Assembly (NCBI GenBank): GCA_003477185.1
Contig: DMTJ01000454.1
Location: forward strand, 1 to 6,759
Length of the DNA: 6,759 bases
Direction of reading: 5' to 3'
DNA from: Lentisphaeria bacterium
GTDB lineage: Bacteria; Verrucomicrobiota; Lentisphaeria; JABSQK01; UBA12247
Below are positions 6,645 to 6,759 of this stretch, piece by piece (the stretch's first letter is position 1; the number at the start of each line of letters is the position of its first letter). A program made the translations under genes and the position numbers. The notes under the pieces were generated by a model that did no database searches, was not told the origin of the DNA, and saw only the letters and a list, made by a program, of their open reading frames with translations.

Positions 6645-6759
6645 AAGCCTGCTGAATCTCCTTAGCTTTCATCGCCTCCGCCAGCGTCTCTTCAAAGGAT
6701 AAAAACTCAGCATCCCATTCGAGCACCGTTGTCACCCCACCCGTGCGCGCATGCACCGT
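6628..6759 (-). CDS. MNIO (DUF692/BufB/MbnB-like) enzyme, C-terminal fragment
   Basis: This frame runs off the right edge of the window; only its last 43 codons and TAA stop (6630-6628) are present. The translation includes VHARTGGVTTVLEWDAEF and SFEETLAEAMKAKEI, which fits the C-terminus of DUF692/UPF0276 proteins, where an RTG-x-x-x-T-LLEWD-like stretch is followed by a helix of the LLAEA kind. Members are multinuclear non-haem iron oxidases that modify Cys or other residues of ribosomal peptides. The iron ligands lie upstream and cannot be checked. The identification is strengthened by the next gene, which encodes the DUF2063 partner usually found beside DUF692 genes, and by the 17-base overlap between them. 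The family call rests on a short segment plus context. Confidence 0.8.
   Translation of the reverse strand, partial: TVHARTGGVTTVLEWDAEFLSFEETLAEAMKAKEIQQAYAETD
6658..6663 (-). promoter_or_regulatory. Ribosome binding site for the DUF2063 gene
   Basis: AAGGAG on the minus strand lies inside the 3' end of the MNIO gene, 13 bases before the ATG at 6644. The spacing is longer than ideal. It is the clearest Shine-Dalgarno sequence at any gene start in the window and supports the choice of that ATG. Confidence 0.55.

Noticed and set aside
6742..6756. GC-rich inverted sequence near the right edge (GTGCGCGCATGCAC)
   Set aside because: The arms pair imperfectly, and it lies within the MNIO coding frame, where codon content explains it.

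Overview
This is a GC-rich, densely packed bacterial chromosome segment with seven protein-coding genes and no RNA genes, CRISPR array, transposase or prophage gene that I can see. The gene content (VIT/VWA-type protein, small CxxC HNH nuclease with a QWWK segment, MutS2 with a divergent Smr motif, MNIO/DUF692 plus DUF2063 pair) and the scarcity of strong ribosome binding sites suggest an Acidobacteriota-like organism, perhaps Bryobacterales/Solibacter-like. That assignment is an inference from memory of these families and was not tested.

Left side, + strand (1-2001): the 3' part of a von Willebrand factor A protein whose start lies outside the window, then a small HNH nuclease, then a two-helix membrane protein of unknown function. 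The HNH stop and the membrane-protein start share an ATGA overlap, so those two are probably translationally coupled.

Right side, - strand (6759-2003), read right to left: the C-terminal 43 codons of an MNIO (DUF692/BufB/MbnB-like) iron oxidase, an HvfC/BufC-like DUF2063 partner, a GT-C/GT87-type polytopic glycosyltransferase, and full-length MutS2. The first two junctions overlap and the third gap is about 54 bases, so these look like one transcription unit. MNIO plus DUF2063 is the core of the ribosomally made, post-translationally modified peptide (RiPP) pathways that include bufferins. The precursor gene would be expected to the right of base 6759 and is not visible. A membrane glycosyltransferase follows the pair where bufferin operons often carry a DoxX-type gene.

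The two gene sets converge, with their stop codons one base apart (1999-2001 and 2003-2005) and a perfect 16-base palindrome just inside the end of mutS2.

Two signals cut across gene boundaries. A 13-15 base near-palindrome with consensus TTGCGGAGTTCGCAA occurs six times inside genes, in three different reading contexts, and the five asymmetric copies all point the same way whichever strand is coding. The + strand is also richer in C than G in both + and - strand genes, which suggests it is the lagging strand here.
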